In this document: positions 1-11,510 of the stretch, in pieces | How the letters are laid out: each line of letters opens with the position of its first letter | Numbering within the stretch: the first letter of the stretch is position 1 | DNA from: Rallus limicola | Taxonomy: Eukaryota > Chordata > Aves > Gruiformes > Rallidae | Length of the DNA: 64,000 bases | Assembly (NCBI GenBank): GCA_022605955.1 | Contig: JAKCOZ010000610.1 | Location: forward strand, 48,115-112,114 | Direction of reading: 5' to 3' | The notes under the pieces: model-generated | The model's input: the letters and a program-made list of their open reading frames with translations, nothing else | Databases searched by the model: none | What the model was told of the DNA's origin: nothing | Translations under genes and position numbers: made by a program

Positions 1-396
1 TGTTTTGAACTGCAGTCTGCTAGGGCCGAGAAAAGCACTGTAGGAGGTAGCAGGTATGTTCCTTCTTTCCATGCAAAGGAAAAGGCGGAGAGCCAAAGTG
101 ACAGGGTCTGCTTGTGTGTCCTGTTAGGAGGTTTCAGACAAGCTATGCCTTTCATGCCTAGCTTCTTTACTTTGGGAGTTATTGCTGGACGTTTAGCATG
201 TTTTGAACTGCAGTCTGCTAGGGCCGAGAAAAGCACCGTATGAGGTTCCAGGCATGTTCCCTCTTTCCAGGCAAAGGAAAAGGCTGAGAGCCAAAGTGAC
301 AGGGTCTGCTTGTGTGTCCTGTTAGGAGGTTTCAGACAAGCTATGCCTTTCAGTCCTAGCTTCTTTACTTTGGGAGTTATTGCTGGACGTTTAGCA

Positions 397-594
397 TGTT
401 TTGAACTGCAGTCTGCTAGGGCCGAGAAAAGCACCGTAGGAGGTTCCAGGCATGTTCCCTCTTTCCAGGCAAAGGAAAAGGCTGAGAGCCAAAGTGACAG
501 GGTCTGCTTGTGTGTCCTGTTAGGAGGTTTCAGACAAGCTATGCCTTTCAGTCCTAGCTTCTTTACTTTGGGAGTTATTGCTGGACGTTTAGCA
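397..594 (+). repeat. Reference monomer of the 198-bp satellite
   Basis: This copy is close to consensus and serves as a map. Monomer position 1 is the T of TGTTTTGAAC. An 8-bp palindrome ACTGCAGT containing a PstI site is at 9-16. CpGs lie at 27-28, 39-40 and 190-191. TAGGAGG occurs at 41-47 and again at 125-131. A pyrimidine tract ending in CAG occupies 59-72. GCTAGG at 19-24 is complementary to CCTAGC at 157-162. The main variable sites are: 1 (T/A); 39, 49, 50, 55 and 63 (a linked five-base block); 46-47 (GG, GC or TG); 155-156 (GT or TG); 174 and 176 (G,G or A,C). G+C is 97 of 198. I do not recognise the family. The CENP-B box core (TTCG....A..CGGG) is absent. Confidence 0.95.
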
Positions 595-1810
595 TGTTTT
601 GAACTGCAGTCTGCTAGGGCTGAGAAAAGCACCGTAGGAGGTTCCAGGCATGTTCCCTCTTTCCAGGCAAAGGAAAAGGCTGAGAGCCAAAGTGACAGGG
701 TCTGCTTGTGTGTCCTGTTAGGAGGTTTCAGACAAGCTATGCCTTTCATGCCTAGCTTCTTTACTTTGGGAGTTATTGCTGGACGTTTAGCATGTTTTGA
801 ACTGCAGTCTGCTAGGGCCGAGAAAAGCACCGTATGAGGTTCCAGGCATGTTCCCTCTTTCCAGGCAAAGGAAAAGGCTGAGAGCCAAAGTGACAGGGTC
901 TGCTTGTGTGTCCTGTTAGGAGGTTTCAGACAAGCTATGCCTTTCAGTCCTAGCTTCTTTACTTTGGGAGTTATTGCTGGACGTTTAGCAAGTTTTGAAC
1001 TGCAGTCTGCTAGGGCCGAGAAAAGCACTGTAGGAGCTTCCAGGCATGTTCCCTCTTTCCAGGCAAAGGAAAAGGCTGAGAGCCAAAGTGACAGGGTCTG
1101 CTTGTGTGTCCTGTTAGGAGGTTTCAGACAAGCTATGCCTTTCAGTCCTAGCTTCTTTACTTTGGGAGTTATTGCTGGACGTTTAGCATGTTTTGAACTG
1201 CAGTCTGCTAGGGCCGAGAAAAGCACCGTAGGAAGTTCCAGGCATGTTCCCTCTTTCCAGGCAAAGGAAAAGGCTGAGAAACAAAGTGACAGGGTCTGCT
1301 TGTGTGTCCTGTTAGGAGGTTTCAGACAAGCTATGCCTTTCATGCCTAGCTTCTTTACTTTGGGAGTTATTGCTGGACGTTTAGCATGTTTTGAACTGCA
1401 GTCTGCTAGGGCCAAGAAAAGCACTGTAGGAGGTAGCAGGTATGTTCCTTCTTACCAGGCAAAGGAAAAGGCTGAGAGCCAAAGTGACAGGGTCTGCTTG
1501 TGTGTCCTGTTAGGAGGTTTCAGACAAGCTATGCCTTTCAGTCCTAGCTTCTTTACTTTGGGAGTTATTGCTGGACGTTTAGCATGTTTTGAACTGCAGT
1601 CTGCTAGGGCCGAGAAAAGCACCGTAGGAGGTTCCAGGCATGTTCCCTCTTTCCAGGCAAAGGAAAAGGCTGAGAGCCAAAGTGACAGGGTCTGCTTGTG
1701 TGTCCTGTTAGGAGGTTTCAGACAAGCTATGCCTTTCATGCCTAGCTTCTTTACTTTAGCAGTTATTGCTGGACGTTTAGCATGTTTTGAACTGCAGTCT
1801 GCTAGGGCCG

Positions 1811-3196
1811 AGAAACGCACTTTTATAGGTAGCAGGTATGTTCCTTCTTTCCAGGCAAAGGAAAAGGCTGAGAGCCAAAGTGACAGGGTCTGCTTGTGTG
1901 TCCTGTTAGGAGGTTTCAGACAAGCTATGCCTTTCAGTCCTAGCTTCTTTACTTTGGGAGTTATTGCTGGACGTTTAGCATGTTTTGAACTGCAGTCTGC
2001 TAGGGCCGAGAAAAGCACCGTAGGAGGTTCCAGGCATGTTCCCTCTTTCCATGCAAAGGAAAAGGCTGAGAGCCAAAGTGACAGGGTCTGCTTGTGTGTC
2101 CTGTTAGGAGGTTTCAGACAAGCTATGCCTTTCATGCCTAGCTTCTTTACTTTGGGAGTTATTGCTGGACGTTTAGCATGTTTTGAACTGCAGTCTGCTA
2201 GGGCCGAGAAAAGCACCGTAGGAGCTTCCAGGCATGTTCCCTCTTTCCAGGCAAAGGAAAAGGCTGAGAGCCAAAGTGACAGGGTCTGCTTGTGTGTCCT
2301 GTTAGGAGGTTTCAGACAAGCTATGCCTTTCATGCCTAGCTTCTTTACTTTGGGAGTTATTGCTGGACGTTTAGCATGTTTTGAACTGCAGTCTGCTAGG
2401 GCCGAGAAAAGCACCGTAGGAGGTTCCAGGCATGTTCCCTCTTTCCAGGCAAAGGAAAAGGCTGAGAGCCAAAGTGACAGGGTCTGCTTGTATGTCCTGT
2501 TAGGACGTTTCAGACAAGCTATGCCTTTCAGTCCTAGCTTCTTTACTTTGGGAGTTATTGCTGGACGTTTAGCATGTTTTGAACTGCAGTCTGCTAGGGC
2601 CGAGAAAAGCACCGTAGGAGGTTCCAGGCATGTTCCCTCTTTCCAGGCAAAGGAAAAGGCTGAGAGCCAAAGTGACAGGGTCTGCTTGTGTGTCCTGTTA
2701 GGAGGTTTCAGACAAGCTATGCCTTTCAGTCCTAGCTTCTTTACTTTGGGAGTTATTGCTGGACGTTTAGCAAGTTTTGAACTGCAGTCTGCTAGGGCCG
2801 AGAAAAGCACTGTAGGAGGTTCCTGGCATGTTCCCTCTTTCCAGGCAAAGGAAAAGGCTGAGAGCCAAAGTGACAGGGTCTGCTTGTGTGTCCTGTTAGG
2901 AGGTTTCAGACAAGCTATGCCTTTCAGTCCTAGCTTCTTTACTTTGGGAGTTATTGCTGGACGTTTAGCATGTTTTGAACTGCAGTCTGCTAGGGCCGAG
3001 AAAAGCACCGTAGGAGGTTCCAGGCATGTTCCCTCTTTCCAGGCAAAGGAAAAGGCTGAGAGCCAAAGTGACAGGGTCTGCTTGTGTGTCCTGTTAGGAG
3101 GTTTCAGACAAGCTATGCCTTTCATGCCTAGCTTCTTTACTTTAGCAGTTATTGCTGGACGTTTAGCATGTTTTGAACTGCAGTCTGCTAGGGCCG
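1811..3196 (+). repeat. Seven-monomer interval between two identical rare variants
   Basis: The rare AGAAACGCACTTTTATAGG monomer, also carrying TTTAGCAGTT, occurs at 1811 and again at 3197, exactly 1386 bp (7 x 198) apart. In forward orientation it occurs only three times in the window (1811, 3197, 11511), so a local duplication of seven monomers is the simplest reading. Other monomers between the two are common subtypes and give little further support, so the extent is approximate. Confidence 0.55.
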
Positions 3197-6100
3197 AGAA
3201 ACGCACTTTTATAGGTAGCAGGTATGTTCCTTCTTTCCAGGCAAAGGAAAAGGCTGAGAGCCAAAGTGACAGGGTCTGCTTGTGTGTCCTGTTAGGAGGT
3301 TTCAGACAAGCTATGCCTTTCATGCCTAGCTTCTTTACTTTGGGAGTTATTGCTGGACGTTTAGCATGTTTTGAACTGCAGTCTGCTAGGGCCGAGAAAA
3401 GCACCGTAGGAGCTTCCAGGCATGTTCCCTCTTTCCAGGCAAAGGAAAAGGCTGAGAGCCAAAGTGACAGGGTCTGCTTGTGTGTCCTGTTAGGAGGTTT
3501 CAGACAAGCTATGCCTTTCATGCCTAGCTTCTTTACTTTGGGAGTTATTGCTGGACGTTTAGCATGTTTTGAACTGCAGTCTGCTAGGGCCGAGAAAAGC
3601 ACCGTAGGAGCTTCCAGGCATGTTCCCTCTTTCCAGGCAAAGGAAAAGGCTGAGAGCCAAAGTGACAGGGTCTGCTTGTGTGTCCTGTTAGGAGGTTTCA
3701 GACAAGCTATGCCTTTCATGCCTAGCTTCTTTACTTTGGGAGTTATTGCTGGACGTTTAGCATGTTTTGAACTGCAGTCTGCTAGGGCCGAGAAAAGCAC
3801 CGTAGGAGCTTCCAGGCATGTTCCCTCTTTCCAGGCAAAGGAAAAGGCTGAGAGCCAAAGTGACAGGGTCTGCTTGTGTGTCCTGTTAGGAGGTTTCAGA
3901 CAAGCTATGCCTTTCATGCCTAGCTTCTTTACTTTGGGAGTTATTGCTGGACGTTTAGCATGTTTTGAACTGCAGTCTGCTAGGGCCGAGAAAAGCACCG
4001 TAGGAGGTTCCAGGCATGTTCCCTCTTTCCAGGCAAAGGAAAAGGCTGAGAGCCAAAGTGACAGGGTCTGCTTGTGTGTCCTGTTAGGAGGTTTCAGACA
4101 AGCTATGCCTTTCATGCCTAGCTTCTTTACTTTGGGAGTTATTGCTGGACGTTTAGCATGTTTTGAACTGCAGTCTGCTAGGGCCGAGAAAAGCACCGTA
4201 GGAGGTTCCAGGCATGTTCCCTCTTTCCATGCAAAGGAAAAGGCTGAGAGCCAAAGTGACAGGGTCTGCTTGTGTGTCCTGTTAGGAGGTTTCAGACAAG
4301 CTATGCCTTTCAGTCCTAGCTTCTTTACTTTGGGAGTTATTGCTGGACGTTTAGCAAGTTTTGAACTGCAGTCTGCTAGGGCCGAGAAAAGCACCGTAGG
4401 AGCTTCCAGGCATGTTCCCTCTTTCCAGGCAAAGGAAAAGGCTGAGAGCCAAAGTGACAGGGTCTGCTTGTGTGTCCTGTTAGGAGGTTTCAGACAAGCT
4501 ATGCCTTTCAGTCCTAGCTTCTTTACTTTGGGAGTTATTGCTGGACGTTTAGCATGTTTTGAACTGCAGTCTGCTAGGGCCGAGAAAAGCACCGTAGGAG
4601 GTTCCAGGCATGTTCCCTCTTTCCAGGCAAAGGAAAAGGCAGAGAGCCAAAGTGACAGGGTCTGCTTGTGTGTCCTGTTAGGAGGTTTCAGACAAGCTAT
4701 GCCTTTCATGCCTAGCTTCTTTACTTTGGGAGTTATTGCTGGACGTTCAGCATGTTTTGAACTGCAGTCTGCTAGGGCCGAGAAAAACACCGTAGGAGGT
4801 TCCAGGCATGTTCCCTCTTTCCAGGCAAAGGAAAAGGCTGAGAGCCAAAGTGACAGGGTCTGCTTGTGTGTCCTGTTAGGAGGTTTCAGACAAGCTATGC
4901 CTTTCATGCCTAGCTTCTTTACTTTGGGAGTTATTGCTGGACGTTTAGCATGTTTTGAACTGCAGTCTGCTAGGGCCGAGAAAAGCACCGTAGGAGCTTC
5001 CAGGCATGTTCCCTCTTTCCAGGCAAAGGAAAAGGCTGAGAGCCAAAGTGACAGGGTCTGCTTGGGTGTCCTGTTAGGAGGTTTCAGACAAGCTATGCCT
5101 TTCCGTCCTAGCTTCTTTACTTTGGGAGTTATTGCTGGACGTTTAGCATGTTTTGAACTGCAGTCTGCTAGGGCCGAGAAAAGCACCGTAGGAGCTTCCA
5201 GGCATGTTCCCTCTTTCCAGGCAAAGGAAAAGGCTGAGAGCCAAAGTGACAGGGTCTGCTTGTGTGTCCTGTTAGGAGGTTTCAGACAAGCTATGCCTTT
5301 CATGCCTAGCTTCTTTACTTTGGGAGTTATTGCTGGACGTTTAGCATGTTTTGAACTGCAGTCTGCTAGGGCCGAGAAAAGCACCGTAGGAGGTTCCAGG
5401 CATGTTCCCTCTTTCCAGGCAAAGGAAAAGGCTGAGAGCCAAAGTGACAGGGTCTGCTTGTGTGTCCTGTTAGGAGGTTTCAGACAAGCTATGCCTTTCA
5501 GTCCTAGCTTCTTTACTTTGGGAGTTATTGCTAGACGTTTAGCATGTTTTGAACTGCAGTCTGCTAGGGCCGAGAAAAGCACTGTAGAAGGTAGCAGGTA
5601 TGTTCCTTCTTTCCAGGCAAAGGAAAAGGCTGAGAGCCAAAGTGACAGGGTCTGCTTGTGTGTCCTGTTAGGAGGTTTCAGACAAGCTATGCCTTTCATG
5701 CCTAGCTTCTTTACTTTGGGAGTTATTGCTGGACGTTTAGCATGTTTTGAACTGCAGTCTGCTAGGGCCGAGAAAAGCACCGTAGGAGGTTCCAGGCATG
5801 TTCCCTCTTTCCAGGCAAAGGAAAAGGCTGAGAGCCAAAGTGACAGGGTCTGCTTGTGTGTCCTGTTAGGAGGTTTCAGACAAGCTATGCCTTTCAGTCC
5901 TAGCTTCTTTACTTTGGGAGTTATTGCTGGACGTTTAGCATGTTTTGAACTGCAGTCTGCTAGGGCCGAGAAAAGCACCGTAGGAGGTTCCAGGCATGTT
6001 CCCTCTTTCCATGCAAAGGAAAAGGCTGAGAGCCAAAGTGACAGGGTCTGCTTGTGTGTCCTGTTAGGAGGTTTCAGACAAGCTATGCCTTTCATGCCTA

Positions 6101-8204
6101 GCATCTTTACTTTGGGAGTTATTGCTGGACGTTTAGCATGTTTTGAACTGCAGTCTGCTAGGGCCGAGAAAAGCACCGTAGGTGGTTCCAGGCATGTTCC
6201 CTCTTTCCAGGCAAAGGAAAAGGCTGAGAGCCAAAGTGACAGGGTCTGCTTGTGTGTCCTGTTAGGAGGTTTCAGACAAGCTATGCCTTTCAGTCCTAGC
6301 TTCTTTACTTTGGGAGTTATTGCTGGACGTTTAGCATGTTTTGAACTGCAGTCTGCTAGGGCCGAGAAAAGCACTGTAGGAGGTTCCAGGCATGTTCCCT
6401 CTTTCCAGGCAAAGGAAAAGGCTGAGAGCCAAAGTGACAGGGTCTGCTTGTGTGTCCTGTTAGGAGGTTTCAGACAAGCTATGCCTTTCAGTCCTAGCTT
6501 CTTTACTTTGGGAGTTATTGCTGGACGTTTAGCAAGTTTTGAACTGCAGTCTGCTAGGGCCGAGAAAAGCACCGTAGGAGGTTCCAGGCATGTTCCCTCT
6601 TTCCAGGCAAAGGAAAAGGCTGAGAGCCAAAGTGACAGGGTCTGCTTGTGTGTCCTGTTAGGAAGTTTCAGACAAGCTATGCCTTTCATGCCTAGCTTCT
6701 TTACTTTGGGAGTTATTGCTGGACGTTTAGCATGTTTTGAACTGCAGTCTGCTAGGGCCGAGAAAAGCACCGTAGGAGGTTCCAGGCATGTTCCCTCTTT
6801 CCAGGCAAAGGAAAAGGCTGAGAGCCAAAGTGACAGGGTCTGCTTGTGTGTCCTGTTAGGAGGTTTCAGACAAGCTATGCCTTTCATGCCTAGCTTCTTT
6901 ACTTTGGGAGTTATTTCTGGACGTTTAGCATGTTTTGAACTGCAGTCTGCTAGGGCCGAGAAAAGCACCGTAAGAGCTTCCAGGCATGTTCCCTCTTTCC
7001 AGGCAAAGGAAAAGGCTGAGAGCCAAAGTGACAGGGTCTGCTTGTGTGTCCTGTTAGGAGGTTTCAGACAAGCTATGCCTTTCATGCCTAGCTTCTTTAC
7101 TTTGGGAGTTATTGCTGGACGTTTAGCATGTTTTGAACTGCAGTCTGCTAGGGCCGAGAAAAGCACTGTAGGAGGTAGCAGGTATGTTCCTTCTTTCCAG
7201 GCAAAGGAAAAGGCTGAGAGCCAAAATGACAGGGTCTGCTTGTGTGTCCTGTTAGGAGGTTTCAGACAAGCTATGCCTTTCATACCTAGCTTCTTTACTT
7301 TGGGAGTTATTGCTGGATGTTTAGCATGTTTTGAACTGCAGTCTGCTAGGGCCGAGAAAAGCACCGTAGGAGGTTCCAGGCATGTTCCCTCTTTCCAGTC
7401 AAAGGAAAAGGCTGAGAGCCAAAGTGACAGGGTCTGCTTGTGTGTCCTGTTAGGAGGTTTCAGACAAGCTATGCCTTTCAGTCCTAGCTTCTTTACTTTG
7501 GGAGTTATTGCTGGACGTTTAGCATGTTTTGAACTGCAGTCTGCTAGGGCCGAGAAAAGCACCGTAGGAGGTTCCAGGCATGTTCCCTCTTTCCAGGCAA
7601 AGGAAAAGGCTGAGAGCCAAAGTGACAGGGTCTGCTTGTGTGTCCTGTTAGGAGGTTTCAGACAAGCTATGCCTTTCAGTCCTAGCTTCTTTACTTTGGG
7701 AGTTATTGCTGGACGTTTAGCATGTTTTGAACTGCAGTCTGCTAGGGCCGAGAAAAGCACTGTAGGAGGTAGCAGGTATGTTCCTTCTTTCCAGGCAAAG
7801 GAAAAGGCTGAGAGCCAAAGTGACAGGGTCTGCTTGTGTGTCCTGTTAGGAGGTTTCAGACAAGCTATGCCTTTCAGTCCTAGCTTCTTTACTTTGGGAG
7901 TTATTGCTGGACGTTTAGCATGTTTTGAACTGCAGTCTGCTAGGGCCGAGAAAAGCACCGTAGGATGTTCCAGGCATGTTCCCTCTTTCCAGGCAAAGGA
8001 AAAGGCTGAGAGCCAAAGTGACAGGGTCTGCTTGTGTGTCCTGTTAGGAGGTTTCAGACAAGCTATGCCTTTCAGTCCTAGCTTCTTTACTTTGGGAGTT
8101 ATTGCTGGACGTTTAGCATGTTTTGAACTGCAGTCTGCTAGGGCCGAGAAAAGCACCGTAGGAGCTTCCAGGCATGTTCCCTCTTTCCAGGCAAAGGAAA
8201 AGGC

Positions 8205-8410
8205 TGAGACCAAAGTGACAGGGTCTGCTTGTGTGTCCTGTTAGGAGGTTTCAGACAAGCTATGCCTTTCAGTCCTAGCTTCTTTACTTTGGGAGTTATT
8301 GCTGGACGTTTAGCATGTTTTGAACTGCAGTCTGCTAGGGCCGAGAAAAGCACTGTAGGAGGTAGCAGGTATGTTCCTTCTTTCCAGGCAAAGGAAAAGG
8401 CTGTAGCCAA
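8205..8410 (+). other. Two one-base deletions in adjacent monomers
   Basis: GCTGAGAGCC is shortened to GCTGAGACC near 8208-8212. One monomer later the same spot reads GCTGTAGCC (about 8401-8409), a different one-base loss combined with A to T. The second form recurs near 17309-17317 in zone A copy 2, the first does not. Each shifts the 66-codon frame by one, and nothing downstream restores it except the choice of another register. Confidence 0.85.
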
Positions 8411-8934
8411 AGTGACAGGGTCTGCTTGTGTGTCCTGTTAGGAGGTTTCAGACAAGCTATGCCTTTCAGTCCTAGCTTCTATACTTTGGGAGTTATTGCT
8501 GGACGTTTAGCATGTTTTGAACTGCAGTCTGCTAGGGCCGAGAAAAGCACCCTAGGAGGTTCCAGGCATGTTCCCTCTTTCCAGGCAAAGGAAAAGGCTG
8601 AGAGCCAAAGTGACAGGGTCTGCTTGTGTGTCCTGTTAGGAGGTTTCAGACAAGCTATGCCTTTCATGCCTAGCTTCTTTACTTTGGGAGTTATTGCTGG
8701 ACGTTTAGCAAGTTTTGAACTGCAGTCTGCTAGGGCCGAGAAAAGCACCGTAGGAGGTTCCAGGCATGTTCCCTCTTTCCAGGCAAAGGAAAAGGCTGAG
8801 AGCCAAAGTGACAGGGTCTGCTTGTGTGTCCTGTTAGGAGGTTTCAGACAAGCTATGCCTTTCATGCCTAGCTTCTTTACTTTGGGAGTTATTGCTGGAC
8901 GTTTAGCATGTTTTGAACTGCAGTCTGCTAGGGC

Positions 8935-8960
8935 CGAGAAAGCACTGTAGGAGGGTAGCA
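8935..8960 (+). other. Compensated indel pair inside one monomer
   Basis: The run GAGAAAAGC has lost one A (GAGAAAGC, about 8936-8943), and 10-15 bases later GGAGGTAGC has gained a G (GGAGGGTAGC, about 8950-8959). The monomer keeps 198 bp and phase is unchanged. The partner monomer in zone A copy 2 (near 17848) has neither change, so both arose after that duplication, or a conversion tract ended here. Confidence 0.85.
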
Positions 8961-11510
8961 GGTATGTTCCTTCTTTCCAGGCAAAGGAAAAGGCTGAGAG
9001 CCAAAGTGACAGGGTCTGCTTGTGTGTCCTGTTAGGAGGTTTCAGACAAGCTATGCCTTTCATGCCTAGCTTCTTTACTTTGGGAGTTATTGCTGGACGT
9101 TTAGCATGTTTTGAACTGCAGTCTGCTAGGGCCGAGAAAAGCACCGTAGGATGTTCCAGGCATGTTCCCTCTTTCCAGGCAAAGGAAAAGGCTGAGAGCC
9201 AAAGTGACAGGGTCTGCTTGTGTGTCCTGTTAGGAGGTTTCAGACAAGCTATGCCTTTCAGTCCTAGCTTCTTTACTTTGGGAGTTATTGCTGGACGTTT
9301 AGCATGTTTTGAACTGCAGTCTGCTAGGGCCGAGAAAAGCACCGTAGGAGGTTCCAGGCATGTTCCCTCTTTCCAGGCAAAGGAAAAGGCTGAGAGCCAA
9401 AGTGACAGGGTCTGCTTGTGTGTCCTGTTAGGAGGTTTCAGACAAGCTATGCCTTTCATGCCTAGCTTCTTTACTTTGGGAGTTATTGCTGGACGTTTAG
9501 CATGTTTTGAACTGCAGTCTGCTAGGGCCGAGAAAAGCACCGTAGGAGGTTCCAGGCATGTTCCCTCTTTCCAGGCAAAGGAAAAGGCTGAGAGCCAAAG
9601 TGACAGGGTCTGCTTGTGTGTCCTGTTAGGAGGTTTCAGACAAGCTATGCCTTTCAGTCCTAGCTTCTTTACTTTGGGAGTTATTGCTGGACGTTTAGCA
9701 TGTTTTGAACTGCAGTCTGCTAGGGCCGAGAAAAGCACCGTAGGAGCTTCCAGGCATGTTCCCTCTTTCCAGGCAAAGGAAAAGGCTGAGAGCCAAAGTG
9801 ACAGGGTCTGCTTGTGTGTCCTGTTAGGAGGTTTCAGACAAGCTATGCCTTTCATGCCTAGCTTCTTTACTTTGGGAGTTATTGCTGGACGTTTAGCATG
9901 TTTTGAACTGCAGTCTGTTAGGGCCGAGAAAAGCAACGTAGGAGGTTCCAGGCATGTTCCCTCTTTCCAGGCAAAGGAAAAGGCTGAGAGCCAAAGTGAC
10001 AGGGTCTGCTTGTGTGTCCTGTTAGGAGGTTTCAGACAAGCTATGCCTTTCAGTCCTAGCTTCTTTACTTTGGGAGTTATTGCTGGACGTTTAGCATGTT
10101 TTGAACTGCAGTCTGCTAGGGCCGAGAAAAGCACCGTAGGAGGTTCCAGGCATGTTCCCTCTTTCCAGGCAAAGGAAAAGGCTGAGAGCCAAAGTGACAG
10201 GGTCTGCTTGTGTGTCCTGTTAGGAGGTTTCAGACAAGCTATGCCTTTCAGTCCTAGCTTCTTTACTTTGGGAGTTATTGCTGGACGTTTAGCATGTTTT
10301 GAACTGCAGTCTGCTAGGGCCGAGAAAAGCACTGTAGGAGGTAGCAGGTATGTTCCTTCTTTCCAGGCAAAGGAAAAGGCTGAGAGCCAAAGTGACAGGG
10401 TCTGCTTGTGTGTCCTGTTAGGAGGTTTCAGACAAGCTATGCCTTTCATGCCTAGCTTCTTTACTTTAGCAGTTATTGCTGGACGTTTAGCATGTTTTGA
10501 ACTGCAGTCTGCTAGGGCCGAGAAAAGCACCCTAGGAGGTTCCAGGCATGTTCCCTCTTTCCAGGCAAAGGAAAAGGCTGAGAGCCAAAGTGACAGGGTC
10601 TGCTTGTGTGTCCTGTTAGGAGGTTTCAGACAAGCTATGCCTTTCAGTCCTAGCTTCTTTACTTTGGGAGTTATTGCTGGACGTTTAGCAAGTTTTGAAC
10701 TGCAGTCTGCTAGGGCCGAGAAAAGCACCGTAGGAGGTTCCAGGCATGTTCCCTCTTTCCAGGCAAAGGAAAAGGCTGAGAGCCAAAGTGACAGGGTCTG
10801 CTTGTGTGTCCTGTTAGGAGGTTTCAGACAAGCTATGCCTTTCATGCCTAGCTTCTTTACTTTGGGAGTTATTGCTGGACGTTTAGCATGTTTTGAACTG
10901 CAGTCTGCTAGGGCCGAGAAAAGCACCGTAGGAGGTTCCAGGCATGTTCCCTCTTTCCAGGCAAAGGAAAAGGCTGAGAGCCAAAGTGACAGGGTCTGCT
11001 TGTGTGTCCTGTTAGGAGGTTTCAGACAAGCTATGCCTTTCAGTCCTAGCTTCTTTACTTTGGGAGTTATTGCTGGACGTTTAGCATGTTTTGAACTGCA
11101 GTCTGCTAGGGCCGAGAAAAGCACTATAGGAGGTAGCAGGTATGTTCCTTCTTTCCAGGCAAAGGAAAAGGCTGAGAGCCAAAGTGACAGGGTCTGCTTG
11201 TGTGTCCTGTTAGGAGGTTTCAGACAAGCTATGCCTTTCAGTCCTAGCTTCTTTACTTTGGGAGTTATTGCTGGACGTTTAGCATGTTTTGAACTGCAGT
11301 CTGCTAGGGCCGAGAAAAGCACCGTAGGAGGTTCCAGGCATGTTCCCTCTTTCCAGGCAAAGGAAAAGGCTGAGAGCCAAAGTGACAGGGTCTGCTTGTG
11401 TGTCCTGTTAGGAGGTTTCAGACAAGCTATGCCTTTCATGCCTAGCTTCTTTACTTTAGCAGTTATTGCTGGACGTTTAGCATGTTTTGAACTGCAGTCT
11501 GCTAGGGCCG

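Larger units (their letters stand above)
3197..9170 (+). repeat. Higher-order repeat zone A, copy 1
   Basis: A series of rare variants appears here in the same order as in copy 2 (11511-18080). They are the AGAAACGCACTTTTATAGG variant (3197), the AAAAACACC variant (4781), CTTGGGTG with TTCCGTCC (5061 and about 5100), TTAGGAAG (about 6658), GTTATTTCTGG (about 6910), CCAAAATGAC (about 7222), the GCTGTAGCC deletion (about 8401), CACCCTAGG (about 8548) and GGATGTTCC (9148). The offset to copy 2 is 8314 bp (42 monomers minus 2 bp) at the first marker, 8512 bp (43 minus 2) in the middle and 8909 bp (45 minus 1) at the end, so a few monomers were gained in copy 2 after the duplication. Confidence 0.85.

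Noticed and set aside
310..360. Shine-Dalgarno-like AGGAGG ahead of ATG in each monomer
   Set aside because: AGGAGG is simply part of the satellite unit (twice per monomer). The context is eukaryotic satellite, not a bacterial operon.
904..8244. Very long open frame encoding a 66-residue repeat protein (similar frames at 9020-17350, 47926-61464 and on the other strand)
   Set aside because: The frame exists only because the unit is a multiple of three without stops. The opposite strand is equally open, there is no unique start or end, indels and stops interrupt it, and substitutions look unconstrained.
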